Positions 1 to 8,351 of a stretch of DNA of 64,000 nucleotides are shown here, piece after piece (position 1 is the first letter of the stretch; every line of letters starts with the position of its first letter). The DNA lies in NCBI GenBank assembly GCA_963797485.1, contig CAWCPF010000001.1, positions 186,001 to 250,000 on the forward strand, given 5' to 3'. The translations under genes and the position numbers were made by a program. The notes under the pieces are model-generated. The model saw only the letters and a program-made list of their open reading frames with translations, was not told the DNA's origin and made no database searches. This stretch comes from CAWAND01 sp963797485 (GTDB lineage Bacteria > Chloroflexota > Anaerolineae > Anaerolineales > E44-bin32).

Positions 1-828
1 CGGCGGCACACCCGCATACGTCGCAGGGGCCGGCAGCAGCTCTCCCTTGAGCAGGAACTTGGCCCCCAGGTACAGCAGCGAGTTGCCTTCCATCATGAGG
101 CCAGACCCGGCTGACGCGCTGGTGGGCAAGGGCTGGACGTGGGACAGGTAGATGCCAACCAGCAAGATGGGGACACAAACCACGAAGCCGGCCAGCGGAC
201 CGGCCAAGCCGATGTCCAGCAGTTGACGCCGATCCTTGGGCGGGGACTTAAGCCGGATGAAGGCCCCCAGCGTTCCGAGTGTGGATAAAGGCGGGGGCAG
301 CGGCAGGAAGTACGGCAAGGTCACCGCTGCCTTGTGATGGCGCGCCGCCAGGTAATGGCCAAACTCATGGGCCAGCAGGATCCCCATCAATGCCAGCGCG
401 AAGGGCACGCCTCCCAGCACGAAGAGTAAGAACTGGCCTGGCGATGACAGGTCGGGCTGGAAGGTGGTCACGTCGTAAGTCAGGACATTCGAGAAGAGCA
501 CCCCCGTGGCCAAGACACACAGCAAGGTGGCCACGAAAAGGGCGACGTTGACTCGCCTATCGGACGGGCCCGGGGCGGGCAGGCGCGGCACGCCGGCGAT
601 CACGTGCCGGCCGTCCGCTTCTCGGAACAGCAGCGTCATGCCTGCCCGCTCGAAGTCAGGGCGCAGCCGGTCATAGGCCTCGGACGAAGGTCCGCGCAGC
701 CGGCCGCGAAAACGCACCACGAAGTCCCGCTGTCGATCGCCGCGGGTCACGTCTTCGACCTCCATGACCTGCTGCACCGAGTCATGCAAGGACTGAATGG
801 GATCTGCAACCTCAAAACTGGAGTCCAT
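1..828 (-). CDS. M50 (site-2 type) intramembrane metalloprotease, 3' end cut by window edge
   Basis: Membrane zinc protease of the S2P family, which cleaves substrates inside the bilayer. The 276 visible codons stay open to base 1, so the C-terminus is missing. A soluble N-terminal region of about 95 residues is followed by hydrophobic helices. The zinc-binding motif HEFGH sits at residues 154-158 inside one of them, and a GPLAG segment typical of M50 follows. The third metal ligand (NPxPLDGG-type motif) is not reached before the edge. The ATG at 828 is preceded by AGGTGAGGT. A soluble N-terminus before the protease core recalls EGY1/cyanobacterial-type S2Ps. It starts 30 bases downstream of tRNA-Sec on the same strand and may share its transcript. 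Substrate unknown. Confidence 0.9.
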   Translation of the reverse strand, partial: MDSSFEVADPIQSLHDSVQQVMEVEDVTRGDRQRDFVVRFRGRLRGPSSEAYDRLRPDFERAGMTLLFREADGRHVIAGVPRLPAPGPSDRRVNVALFVATLLCVLATGVLFSNVLTYDVTTFQPDLSSPGQFLLFVLGGVPFALALMGILLAHEFGHYLAARHHKAAVTLPYFLPLPPPLSTLGTLGAFIRLKSPPKDRRQLLDIGLAGPLAGFVVCVPILLVGIYLSHVQPLPTSASAGSGLMMEGNSLLYLGAKFLLKGELLPAPATYAGVPP

Positions 829-860
829 ACCTCACCTGACCAATCCAATGCGTTCGAAGG

Positions 861-954
861 CGGGAGTGGATGGGAGTCGAACCCACCGCGGACCGCTGAG
901 CGGCCCGCCACCGATTTTGAAGACCGGGGGACCCACCGGGACCCAACCACCCCC
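861..954 (-). tRNA. selC: tRNA-Sec (anticodon UCA)
   Basis: Read on the minus strand, this folds as a selenocysteine tRNA. It has an 8-bp acceptor stem (GGGGGTGG with CCACTCCC, one G-U), a 5-bp anticodon stem with loop CTTCAAA giving anticodon UCA, a very long variable arm (GCGG/CCGC type stems), and a 5-bp T stem closing the loop TTCGACT. The 8+5 acceptor/T geometry and the TTCGACT loop match bacterial tRNA-Sec. The discriminator is G. The 3' end is encoded as CCT rather than CCA, so CCA must be completed enzymatically. The D stem has one T-T mismatch. The gene implies selA, selB, selD and selenoproteins elsewhere in the genome; none is in this window. Confidence 0.93.
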
Positions 955-963
955 GAAAGCTGA

Positions 964-992
964 AGCATACCGCATCGCAACCACAGCATCAA
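964..992 (-). promoter_or_regulatory. sigma-70-type promoter of tRNA-Sec
   Basis: On the minus strand TTGATG (987-992) and TATGCT (964-969) are separated by exactly 17 bases. The -10 box ends 9 bases before the first tRNA base, the right distance for a start just upstream of the tRNA. Confidence 0.6.
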
Positions 993-1025
993 ATCGGCCG
1001 GCAGGCCCAAAGGGAGGTTTCCTGC

Positions 1026-1031
1026 TAGAAT
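1026..1031 (+). promoter_or_regulatory. -10 element upstream of the DsbA/cyclophilin lipoprotein
   Basis: TAGAAT lies in the gap between divergent genes. No clear -35 partner is visible, so this is a weaker call than the other promoters listed. Confidence 0.35.
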
Positions 1032-1179
1032 CCCCGGTCTGGAGGCTTCCGGTGTCGGTAGGTCCTGGTTCCCGCCCTCCCCAGTCGACAGACCAAGAAC
1101 CCTGCGCGTCTTCATGCCCCGGCCGGCAAAGCCCGCGGGGCGTCGGATGAGGTCACGCCCCTCCATACGCCGGGTCAGC

Positions 1180-2454
1180 ATGGGGAAGGCCGCCGAAAGA
1201 CCGGCCGACAATTTGGCAACCAGGTGCCGCCTGCCTGCGCTGACCCTGGCGGCGATCCTGGGGCTGGTCGCGTGCCAGCCGGCCCCGGCGGCGGCCATTC
1301 CGACCCCAAGTGTGCGCCGCACCGCCCCGGCGCTGGGACCGACCTCGACCGTGGCGGCCATGCCCTTGTCTACGGGCGCCGTCACCCCGACCGCGAGTTT
1401 GGCGCCCATCCCACCGCCCTCGGAGGACGATTGGCAGCTGGGTCCGCCAGATGCGGCGGTCACCCTGCTCATGTACACCGATTTTCAATGCCAGCCCTGC
1501 AACACGGCGTCGCGTGCCGTGCTGGGGGTGGTGAGCCGGCATCCGGGGCAGATCCGCGTGATCTACCGTCCGTTCCCCTTGTACATGATTGATGACAAAG
1601 CTCTGCTTTCAGCCCTGGGGGCGGAAGCCGCCGGCCGGCAAGGCAAGTTCTGGCCCATGCATGACCGGCTGGTGGATCGCTACGAGACGTGGCGCGGGCT
1701 GGCGCCGGCCGAGTTCCAGGTTTGGCTGGTCGCCCAGGCACACGACCTCGGCGTGGATCCGAACCGTTTCCTGGATGATTTGACGGACCAGTCCCTCACC
1801 GACGAGCTGGCTCACAAGATCGGCGCCGCCTCCGGCAGCGGTGTTCCGGGCGTTCCTTTTGTGCTTCTGAATGGACGGCCCTTTCTGCTGGCCATCGACG
1901 AATCGCAACTCGAAGCGGCTGTGCGGCTCGCCCTGCTTCAAGGTGATCAGCCTTCCGTTTATCCGGCGCTGGACCTCGAGCCTGGGGTCGACTACCTGGC
2001 CGACATCACCACCAACCGAGGGAGGCTTCAAATTCAACTCTATGCCGACACGGCCCCGCTGGCGGTCAACAGCTTCATCCAGCTGGCGCAATCCGGTTGG
2101 TATGACCGCACCGGGGCCTACCAGGTGGTCCCCGGGCAGTGGGTGGCTTTCGGCGATCCCACCGGGACGGGCCTGGGGGATGTGGGCTATCATTATCCGG
2201 TCGAGATTGACCCCACTCGGGGGTTCGATCGAGCGGGGGTTGTCGGGATGACTAGCAGTGGACCATCGCTCAACGGGGGCAGGTTCTTCATCGGCCTGGT
2301 TCCGCTTCCGGAATACGATGACAGCCGCACGGTGATCGGCCACGTTGCCGACGGCCTGGACCTGCTCGACAGTCTGGCTGCCAGATCCCCGTTGGCGGAG
2401 TTGTTGACCACGCCTGAGCTGGTGATACAGTCCATCCGAATCGAGACACGGTGA
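1180..2454 (+). CDS. Lipoprotein with DsbA-like thioredoxin domain fused to cyclophilin-type peptidyl-prolyl isomerase
   Basis: Predicted exported protein combining disulfide chemistry and proline isomerisation. The N-terminus has a signal peptide ending in a lipobox (LVAC), then a Pro/Thr-rich linker, then a DsbA/DSBA-like thioredoxin domain with active site CQPC and the cis-Pro segment GVPGVPF. The last ~170 residues (starting near YLADITTNRGRLQIQLY) are a cyclophilin fold. An open frame extends upstream to ATGs at 1147 and 1114. I chose 1180 because it leaves an ordinary signal-peptide length (31 residues to the lipid Cys); the start is uncertain. The GTG of the next gene overlaps its stop codon, so the two are translationally coupled. 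Likely role: folding of secreted proteins at the outer face of the membrane. Confidence 0.85.
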   Translation: MGKAAERPADNLATRCRLPALTLAAILGLVACQPAPAAAIPTPSVRRTAPALGPTSTVAAMPLSTGAVTPTASLAPIPPPSEDDWQLGPPDAAVTLLMYTDFQCQPCNTASRAVLGVVSRHPGQIRVIYRPFPLYMIDDKALLSALGAEAAGRQGKFWPMHDRLVDRYETWRGLAPAEFQVWLVAQAHDLGVDPNRFLDDLTDQSLTDELAHKIGAASGSGVPGVPFVLLNGRPFLLAIDESQLEAAVRLALLQGDQPSVYPALDLEPGVDYLADITTNRGRLQIQLYADTAPLAVNSFIQLAQSGWYDRTGAYQVVPGQWVAFGDPTGTGLGDVGYHYPVEIDPTRGFDRAGVVGMTSSGPSLNGGRFFIGLVPLPEYDDSRTVIGHVADGLDLLDSLAARSPLAELLTTPELVIQSIRIETR

Positions 2455-3707
2455 ATTCGGCGTACCGGCCCGATTGGCGAACGATCCTGTTTGGGCTGTA
2501 TATCCTTGTCGGCATCCTGACTGCGGGCAGCGGCGCCCTGGCTTTCGGGCTGCTTTCACTGACCGATTACCTGCGCGGTGATTCTCTGACCGGCTTCCTC
2601 GGCGTCTGGTCGGGCTTGACCTTTGTGGTCGTGTCGGCGGCTGGGTTGCCGGCTGGCGCCGTTGCCTTTCGGGCACTGCAATCGGCATCCGCGTTCGAAG
2701 CCCGCAGGCCGGCGGCCATGTGGCTGCTGGCAATTGGCCTGTTCCCCATCGGACTTGGCCTCGGTTACTGGATCTATGAAGCTGGCCAGGCTCCTCCTCT
2801 TCTGGGGACTTTCGCCCAGATCCTGGCGCTCGGTGGACCGATCATCTTCGCTGCAGTTGTGGTCCAACGGGCCGGAGCGTCTATCTCAGCCGTCCGGGCA
2901 TGGGTCCACTTCTTGCTTGGGCTGTGGCTGATCCCGTTTGTGGCGTTTTTCACCGAACTTGTTCTCCTGGTCGTGGCCGCGATCGTGGTGGTGCTGGGCC
3001 TCAGCCTGACGCCCGGCGGGCTTGGCCTGCTGAATCAGCTGCTCGGACCCAGGCCCCAGGGTTTCTCCAATCCGCCTCCCCAGGCGTTCACAGACCTCAT
3101 CGCGCAGCCCTGGATCATCGTCCTGTTGATCCTCTTCCTGTGCGTTCTGATCCCGATGGTCGAGGAACTGCTGAAATCGGCTGCCATTTGGCCGGCCCTG
3201 CCTCGCTCGCCCAGCCCGTCTCAAGCCTTCATGGGCGGCGCGCTGGGCGGCCTTGGCTTCGCCTTGGTGGAGGCGATGTTCTTGACTCAGCCGGACATGA
3301 GCTGGTTCACCACCGCTCTGATCCGAGGCGGAGCGTCGATGATGCATGCGCTGGCGGCGGGGATTACCTCGTGGGGGCTGGCTGAGGCAGTGGTCCGGCG
3401 CCGCCGCTGGCGACTGCCGCTGGCGTATGCCATTGCCGTGGGCTTGCATGGCACCTGGAATCTGAGCGCCATCGGGATCGGGTTCTCGCAGCTTCGATCC
3501 CAGTTCAATCTCAGCCCGCTGACGACCTCGCTCCAACCCTGGGTCGCAGCCGCCGCCGGCGCCATGCTGCTGGTGCTGAGCCTGGGGGCTTTCCTGGCGC
3601 TGCCGCTTATGACCCGTCGACTGGCCGCAAGCTCCGCCACGATCGACCCGACGCCGGCGGCAGCCGGTTCGCCTTCCGACCAGGCCGCCCCCGGGCACTC
3701 CGAATAA
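2451..3707 (+). CDS. PrsW-family glutamic-type intramembrane protease
   Basis: Polytopic membrane protein of 418 residues with the three PrsW signatures: EELLK (E238, E239), FALVE (E274) and HGTWN (H333). In Bacillus PrsW the first two motifs are needed to cut an anti-sigma factor, so this protein probably performs site-1-type cleavage of a membrane substrate. The start is GTG at 2451, whose last bases form the TGA stop of the upstream gene (GTGA overlap). The C-terminal tail after the last helix is Pro/Ala-rich and probably disordered. No sigma/anti-sigma pair is adjacent, so the substrate cannot be inferred. Confidence 0.85.
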   Translation: MNSAYRPDWRTILFGLYILVGILTAGSGALAFGLLSLTDYLRGDSLTGFLGVWSGLTFVVVSAAGLPAGAVAFRALQSASAFEARRPAAMWLLAIGLFPIGLGLGYWIYEAGQAPPLLGTFAQILALGGPIIFAAVVVQRAGASISAVRAWVHFLLGLWLIPFVAFFTELVLLVVAAIVVVLGLSLTPGGLGLLNQLLGPRPQGFSNPPPQAFTDLIAQPWIIVLLILFLCVLIPMVEELLKSAAIWPALPRSPSPSQAFMGGALGGLGFALVEAMFLTQPDMSWFTTALIRGGASMMHALAAGITSWGLAEAVVRRRRWRLPLAYAIAVGLHGTWNLSAIGIGFSQLRSQFNLSPLTTSLQPWVAAAAGAMLLVLSLGAFLALPLMTRRLAASSATIDPTPAAAGSPSDQAAPGHSE

Positions 3708-3861
3708 GCTTGTTGGGTGCCGGTGGCGGGCCGAGTAACGTCTTTGCCTCTCCAAACTCGTGTCCATCTACGGTCACCTTGACTCGGATTCGGCGCCATG
3801 CTACATTACCGCCGCTTGCCGGAACCCCCGGACCGAGCGCGTCAGGCAACAGGAGTTGGAC

Positions 3862-4235
3862 TTGACCAAATCCCGGACCGAGCTCATGGTAGACCGGCTA
3901 AGAGACCTTCAAGCGTCCTCCCCGGATGTGGAGGCCTCGGCCGTGGTCAGCGTCGACGGCCTGACGATGGCGTCCGCACTGCCAGGCGACGTCGAAGAGG
4001 ATCGTGTCTCGGCCATGTCGGCGGCCATGCTTTCCCTGGGGGAACGAATTCGCGGGCGAACTCGGCCGAGGCGGTCTGGAGCAGGTCTACATCAAGGGCG
4101 AATTCGGGGTATGTGATTTTGACCTCGGTCGGGGGGGAAGCCGTTCTGACGGTGCTGGCCCGGGAGCAAGCCAAACTCGGCCTGCTGTTCCTGGACATGC
4201 GGCGTGCGGCCGAGGATCTGGAGAAGCAGCTCTGA
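3862..4235 (+). CDS. Roadblock/LC7 domain protein (frame broken twice in this sequence)
   Basis: Small protein of about 123 residues when repaired. It begins at TTG 3862, six bases after AGGAG. The conserved path is VEASAVVSVDGLTMAS, then LSLGERI-AGELGRGGLEQVYIKGEFG, then YVILTSVGGEAVLTVLA, with a final helix ending in DLEKQL. These pieces lie in three successive frames. One extra base is needed near 4052 (in AATTCGCG) and one in the GGGG run at 4107-4110. Roadblock proteins such as MglB regulate small Ras-like GTPases or act as scaffolds. No GTPase is adjacent. The next gene is a V4R-domain protein 35 bases downstream, a common pairing suggesting a shared sensory unit. Confidence 0.8.
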
Positions 4236-4270
4236 TAGGGTCGCCCCCCTCCAGTTCGAGAACCACTCCC

Positions 4271-4885
4271 ATGAGCGGGTTCTACTACCCGAACAGCATC
4301 GTACGCGATTTTCTCCTGGCCATGGAAGACGTCATGGGGCATAACGGCGTTAGCGCCGTGCTCAACCTGGCGGGGATGCACGATTGGGTCGGCCATTATC
4401 CGCCAGACGACCTGGAGCCCTCGGTCGACTTTGGCGAGTTCTCAGCAATCAACGGCACTCTGATGGAGATGTACGGTCCACGTGGCGGGCGAGCCCTGGC
4501 AAGGCGTTCTGCCTGGGTGACGTTCAGCGACCTGCTGAAGAAGGGCGGCGCGTTCGCGGAGCTGACCCGGATCGGCGATCAGAATCTTTCCGTCGATGAC
4601 GTGCTTTCGAAGGGCCTGCCGGCCCTGGTTGCCGTGATGGACCAACTCAGCGATCAGACGAGCGAGGTCCGCTCCGAAGCTGACCACTATGTCATCCGGC
4701 TGGAAAGATGTCCGGTTTGCTGGGGCCGCAAATCCAGCGAACCAACCTGCCATGCCATCGTCGGCCTGCTGGAGGAATACCTGCGCTGGCTTTCGAACGG
4801 GACGGCCTTCGAAATCCTGGAAACACGCTGCATGGCCATGGGGGATGCCGTGTGCGAATTCCAGGTCGGCAAGAAGCCGTTCTAG
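4271..4885 (+). CDS. V4R (4-vinyl reductase) domain protein
   Basis: A 204-residue soluble protein. The C-terminal half carries V4R hallmarks: a cysteine-containing strand RLERCPVCWG, then GLLEEYLRWL, then the terminal ETRCMAMGDAVCEFQV, the C-x(n)-GD-x2-CEF signature. V4R domains bind small molecules or metal through these cysteines and are used as sensor modules. The N-terminal part (NSIVRDFLLAMEDVMG) is helical and resembles the extension found before V4R in bacterial stand-alone proteins. The start is ATG 4271. The same frame is open upstream but only as an artefact of the damaged roadblock gene. It probably works with the roadblock protein just upstream; the ligand is unknown. Confidence 0.8.
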   Translation: MSGFYYPNSIVRDFLLAMEDVMGHNGVSAVLNLAGMHDWVGHYPPDDLEPSVDFGEFSAINGTLMEMYGPRGGRALARRSAWVTFSDLLKKGGAFAELTRIGDQNLSVDDVLSKGLPALVAVMDQLSDQTSEVRSEADHYVIRLERCPVCWGRKSSEPTCHAIVGLLEEYLRWLSNGTAFEILETRCMAMGDAVCEFQVGKKPF

Positions 4886-4965
4886 GCCGAGCGCGCTGGC
4901 TTGGCCGGCTCCAGAAACGCTGAACACGCCTCGGAACGCCGTCGCGCCTCCCGAAATGGGCTCCC

Positions 4966-5710
4966 ATGTCCGGCCTGACCGTCATCATCCCAACCTTCAA
5001 CGAAGCCGATAATCTGCCGGGCCTGGCGGCTCAGCTGTGGGCCCTGCCTCTCGACGGTCTCAGCATCCTGGTCGTCGATGACGCCTCGCCGGATGGCACG
5101 GGGCAAATCGCGGACGGTCTGGCCGCCCACCACCCCGGCCGCCTCTCGGTCATCCACCGCGCCGGAAAACTCGGCCTGGGCTCGGCCTACCTGGAGGGTT
5201 TCCAGGTCGCGCTCGACTCCGGCGCGGATGCTGTGGCCCAGATGGATGCGGATTTCTCGCATTCACCGGATTACCTCCCGGGCTTTGTCCGAGATCTCGA
5301 ACAGGCAGATGCGGTTCTGGGTTCGCGCTACGTCCCCGGCGGCCGGCTGGATGAACGCTGGGGGATCGGCCGGGTTTTCTTGTCGTGGTTTGGAAATGCC
5401 TACGCCCGGACCATTCTTGGGCTCCCCGTCCGGGATGCCACCGGCGGTTATCGAGTTTGGCGACCGGCGACTTTACGCGGTATGCCACTCAACCGGATTC
5501 GCTCGAATGGGTATGTGTTCCAGGTCGAAATGGCTTACCTGGCATTCAAGCTTGGGTACCGATTGGTGGAACGGCCCATCTATTTCGAAGACCGGCGCAT
5601 CGGGACGCTCAAAGATGTCGCTTAGGATCCAACTCGAGGCCGCAGTGCGTGTCTGGCAGCTGCGTTTCAAATATGGCGGACTGGGCACGGCCAATCGCCC
5701 CCGCGCCTGA
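4966..5710 (+). CDS. Polyprenol-phosphate mannosyl/glucosyltransferase (GT2, DPM1-like); frameshift near 5608
   Basis: Family-2 glycosyltransferase that transfers a hexose from a nucleotide sugar to polyprenyl phosphate. It opens with SGLTVIIPTFNEADNL; the metal-binding DxD-type segment is QMDADFSHSP, and GSRYVPGG is the DPM1 signature. The main frame stops at 5625 after RRIGTLKDVA. Removing one base near 5608 restores the family ending RRIGTSKMSLRIQLEAAVRVW to a stop at 5710, giving 247 residues, the normal length for soluble DPM1 enzymes without C-terminal membrane helices. The product would feed membrane-side glycosylation of protein or glycolipid. It is convergent with rsmA, leaving a 42-base gap. 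Confidence 0.88.
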
Positions 5711-5752
5711 CCCGATGTCAGTCAAGACCTCGCCGAAACGCGGGCCAACCCC

Positions 5753-6613
5753 CTAGCCAATCTCAGCTACTGCCCCTACATAGACCCTGCCCAAGCGCCC
5801 CCACGCGGCCAAATCAAGGCTCTGCGCCCGCAGACTGGGATCGATCCCGGCCTGCTCCAGCCATCCGGCGGCCGTGCCCACGGGTATCGACAGGCCCATC
5901 GACAAGGCGTTTTTGAGCTGTTTCCTCCGCTGACCGAAGCCGGCACGAGCTACGGTGAATACAGCTTTGAGCTCCTCTACTGGGACGCGGGGGCCGCCAG
6001 ACGTGTCTATGCGCAGGACGGCCGAGTCGACCTCAGGAGGCGGATGAAACCGCGCTCGGGGCAGTTCAAACACAACCGAGGCTTGGCCATACAGCTGAAC
6101 GCTCAGGGACAACAAACTCATGCGCCCCGGTCCGGCAGTGATGCGCTGGGCGACTTCCGCCTGGACAGTCAGGACCACAGTGCGCACCGGCCGGCGCGCC
6201 TCCATCAGGCGGCGAATGACCGCCGAGGTAATGTTGTAAGGGATGTTGCCGACAACCGAGTAGACCGCGCCCCCGACCAGGTCGTCGAGATCCAGCGCCA
6301 GCACGTCCCCTTGCACCAATATGACGCCTGCCAGGCCTTGAGTTGCCTCGGCCAGGGCAGGCTGCATCCGGCGGTCAAATTCGATTGCCACCACCCTCCC
6401 GGCGGCCCGGGCCAGCGCACAGGTCAGCGATCCAATCCCGGCGCCGATCTCCAGCACGGTTTCGTCCGGTGAAAGTCCGGCGGCAGACACAATTCGATCC
6501 AGACTGGCTGGATCGAACAGGAAATTCTGGCCCAGACGCTTGATGGGCCGGATGCCGTGCCGGCGCATGAGCGCACGCCACTCGGCCTCAGAACGCAGGG
6601 ACCCGACGGTCAA
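5753..6613 (-). CDS. rsmA: 16S rRNA dimethyladenosine transferase
   Basis: KsgA/RsmA (286 residues) dimethylates two adjacent adenines in the 3'-terminal hairpin of 16S rRNA during small-subunit maturation. Visible motifs: GQNFL near residue 30, the SAM-binding loop EIGAGIG (55-61), QGDVLALDL for the adenine pocket, and the catalytic NIPYN (123-127). The ATG overlaps the stop of the upstream G5/3D gene by four bases, so the two are coupled. The same neighbourhood (yabE then ksgA) is known in Bacillus. Length and motifs are complete. Confidence 0.96.
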   Translation of the reverse strand: MTVGSLRSEAEWRALMRRHGIRPIKRLGQNFLFDPASLDRIVSAAGLSPDETVLEIGAGIGSLTCALARAAGRVVAIEFDRRMQPALAEATQGLAGVILVQGDVLALDLDDLVGGAVYSVVGNIPYNITSAVIRRLMEARRPVRTVVLTVQAEVAQRITAGPGRMSLLSLSVQLYGQASVVFELPRARFHPPPEVDSAVLRIDTSGGPRVPVEELKAVFTVARAGFGQRRKQLKNALSMGLSIPVGTAAGWLEQAGIDPSLRAQSLDLAAWGRLGRVYVGAVAEIG

Positions 6614-8023
6614 GGAAAGATCCAGACGATGCTGCTCTCGGGTGGAACGGGGGTCAAGAAATAGACCATGACGTATTGATGCCAGGAAACCCAGTTGTCG
6701 TCGTCGTAGCCCAGGTCAATCCAGCGTCCTTTGACCCCGCCGCCCGTGTCGGCCGCCAGCGCAAAGCCGTACCCGGGGACGTACATGGTCGTTCCAAATG
6801 GGATGTAGCGGCGGTCGATGGCCACCAAGCCCTTGGTCAACGGCTTGCCGGAGGCGGTGATCCCGAAGTTCTTCGCTTCGGGGGAGACACCGGCTCGGGA
6901 GGGAGAATACGACGTGGCCCACATCTGAACCGCCCGCCAGTACTCGATGGTCCCGTCGCTGGTGGCCACGCTTCGCACGACGATTTGTGTGCCGTAGCCC
7001 ACGAGTTCGATCCTCCGGGGTACGGGGTTCCCAGGTGCCTTCCTCCAGCTTGCCGCTCTCGACCCCGTCTTCATAGCGGACCCGAACCTGGCTGGCCCGA
7101 ACGCCATAAGCACCCGGGTTGATCAATCGCTGCTGGTCGATTTCGACCTCGCTGAGCGGCTGGTACTGCGTGTCGAAGGCCACGGGGGATAGCTCGATGC
7201 GAACCTGCTCGGTCACGCGCACGACCTGGATCTTTCCGTCGTCAGGGACGGGTTGGTCGGATGCCGGCCGCGCGTAATCGAGTCCTACCAGGGACACTCC
7301 GGCTTGTGCAAGCGCCGGGCCGACGGTGCCGGCCGACGCCCGCAGGCTGAGTTCGGATCCATCGACGGCCACCTCAATCGGTCGTGATGGCACCAAATGA
7401 ATGGTCATGCGGTCGCGTATCGGCGCGCCGGGTTCGGGCTGAATCTGGTCTGATTCGAAGCCCGAGAACCCGGCCTGCTCAAGGGCCTGTGCAACCGTCG
7501 CGGCGCGGGTGCGCAACTCGACGGTCCGATCCGGCAGGGAGATGGTCACCCGCGAGGCCGGCACCAGCGACAACCGGTGCGGGACTGCCGGCCCTGCCTC
7601 GCCCGGATTGGCCGCGGGCAGCCCGTCGACGTGGATTTCATCCCCCGGGAACACGCGCACGCCTGCCTGGCTCAAAATGTTGACTGGTGTGCGGCTGGCG
7701 GTCAGCACGGTCTGCCGTCCGTCTGGGGTCGTGATTTCGACCGGCGACGCCCGGCGGATTTCGATTTTCATGCCCGATGCCAAGCCAGTTCCCAGGGCGG
7801 GCGAAACCCAATCGCCTGGCCCCAGGGCCCAGCCGGCATCGGCCAGAGCTTGCCCCACGCTGCGGGCATGCGATGACAGGCTGTGGCGTTGGCCGTCCAC
7901 AATAACGGCGAAGGGGGTAGCCGTGGCCCTGAAAATCAGAGCCAAGCCTATCAGGCTGGCCACAACCGCCAGGCGGGCAAGCCAGGCGGCGGGTAGTCGT
8001 GGGATCAAACCCGCGGTTGACAT
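6610..8023 (-). CDS. G5 and 3D domain wall-associated protein (YabE-like); frameshift near 7022
   Basis: Secreted or membrane-anchored cell-wall protein. An N-terminal hydrophobic segment is followed by three DUF348 repeats (for example FAVIVDGQRHSLSSHA and VTISLPDRTVELRT), a G5 domain, and a C-terminal 3D domain with its three aspartates (AADTGGGVKGRWIDLG). The 3D part lies in another frame. Dropping one base from the CCCC run in ACCCCGG near 7022 joins them into 470 residues. 3D domains resemble lytic transglycosylases such as MltA and the Rpf/YabE proteins, so a muralytic or resuscitation role is likely. The start ATG 8023 lies 9 bases after a TATACT box, implying an almost leaderless mRNA. 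Confidence 0.87.
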
Positions 8024-8032
8024 ATGGCGCGG

Positions 8033-8038
8033 AGTATA
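8033..8038 (-). promoter_or_regulatory. Extended -10 (TGATATACT) giving a near-leaderless G5/3D transcript
   Basis: On the minus strand TATACT preceded by TGA, nine bases before the ATG at 8023. A start 6-7 bases after the box would leave a leader of about 2-3 bases. No ribosome-binding site is visible. Confidence 0.55.
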
Positions 8039-8220
8039 TCAGACCCGATGCCGGGCACGCGTCGGACAGGCAGCCGCCAAGATGCCGGCCCAAATCAGGC
8101 TGCTCACGGAACCACCCCAGGGCCCCGGGTTGGCACGTGGGCCGGCATCCTCGGCAAGGCCGAGATGGCGGGTGCCGCCTCCTGCAACCGTAGGAGACTT
8201 ACGGGAAGACCAAAGACGAA

Positions 8221-8310
8221 TGGCGGAGAGGGTGGGATTCGAACCCACGGAGCCTTACGGCTCACGCGCTCTCCAGGCGCGCGCGTTAGGCCAGACTACG
8301 CTACCTCTCC
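8221..8310 (-). tRNA. tRNA-Ser (anticodon GGA)
   Basis: Minus-strand cloverleaf with a 7-bp acceptor (GGAGAGG/CCTCTCC), anticodon stem CGCGC/GCGCG, loop CTGGAGA with anticodon GGA, the long class-II variable arm expected for serine (GAGCC GTAA GGCTC) and T loop TTCGAAT. The discriminator is G, and CCA is encoded at 8223-8221. It reads UCC/UCU codons. Confidence 0.96.
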
Positions 8311-8342
8311 ATGAGCGCCGGCCTCGATCGGTCGGCGGCGGG

Positions 8343-8348
8343 ATTATA
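8343..8348 (-). promoter_or_regulatory. Extended -10 (TGTTATAAT) of tRNA-Ser
   Basis: TATAAT on the minus strand with an upstream TG, 32 bases before the mature tRNA 5' end. It lies in the gap just after the stop of the TolB-like gene, so the tRNA likely has its own promoter. Confidence 0.55.
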
Positions 8349-8351
8349 ACA

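Noticed and set aside
1609..2733. Minus-strand reading frame of 374 codons
   Set aside because: It lies opposite the DsbA/cyclophilin and PrsW genes; its Arg/Gln/Pro-rich composition is that of an antisense shadow in G+C-rich DNA.
8039..8220. Possible SRP RNA in the gap between the G5/3D gene and tRNA-Ser
   Set aside because: The minus strand has a GCAGCC segment next to a GTGA tetraloop-like stretch, but the conserved GGAAGG apical loop and flanking symmetric loop of SRP RNA are missing.
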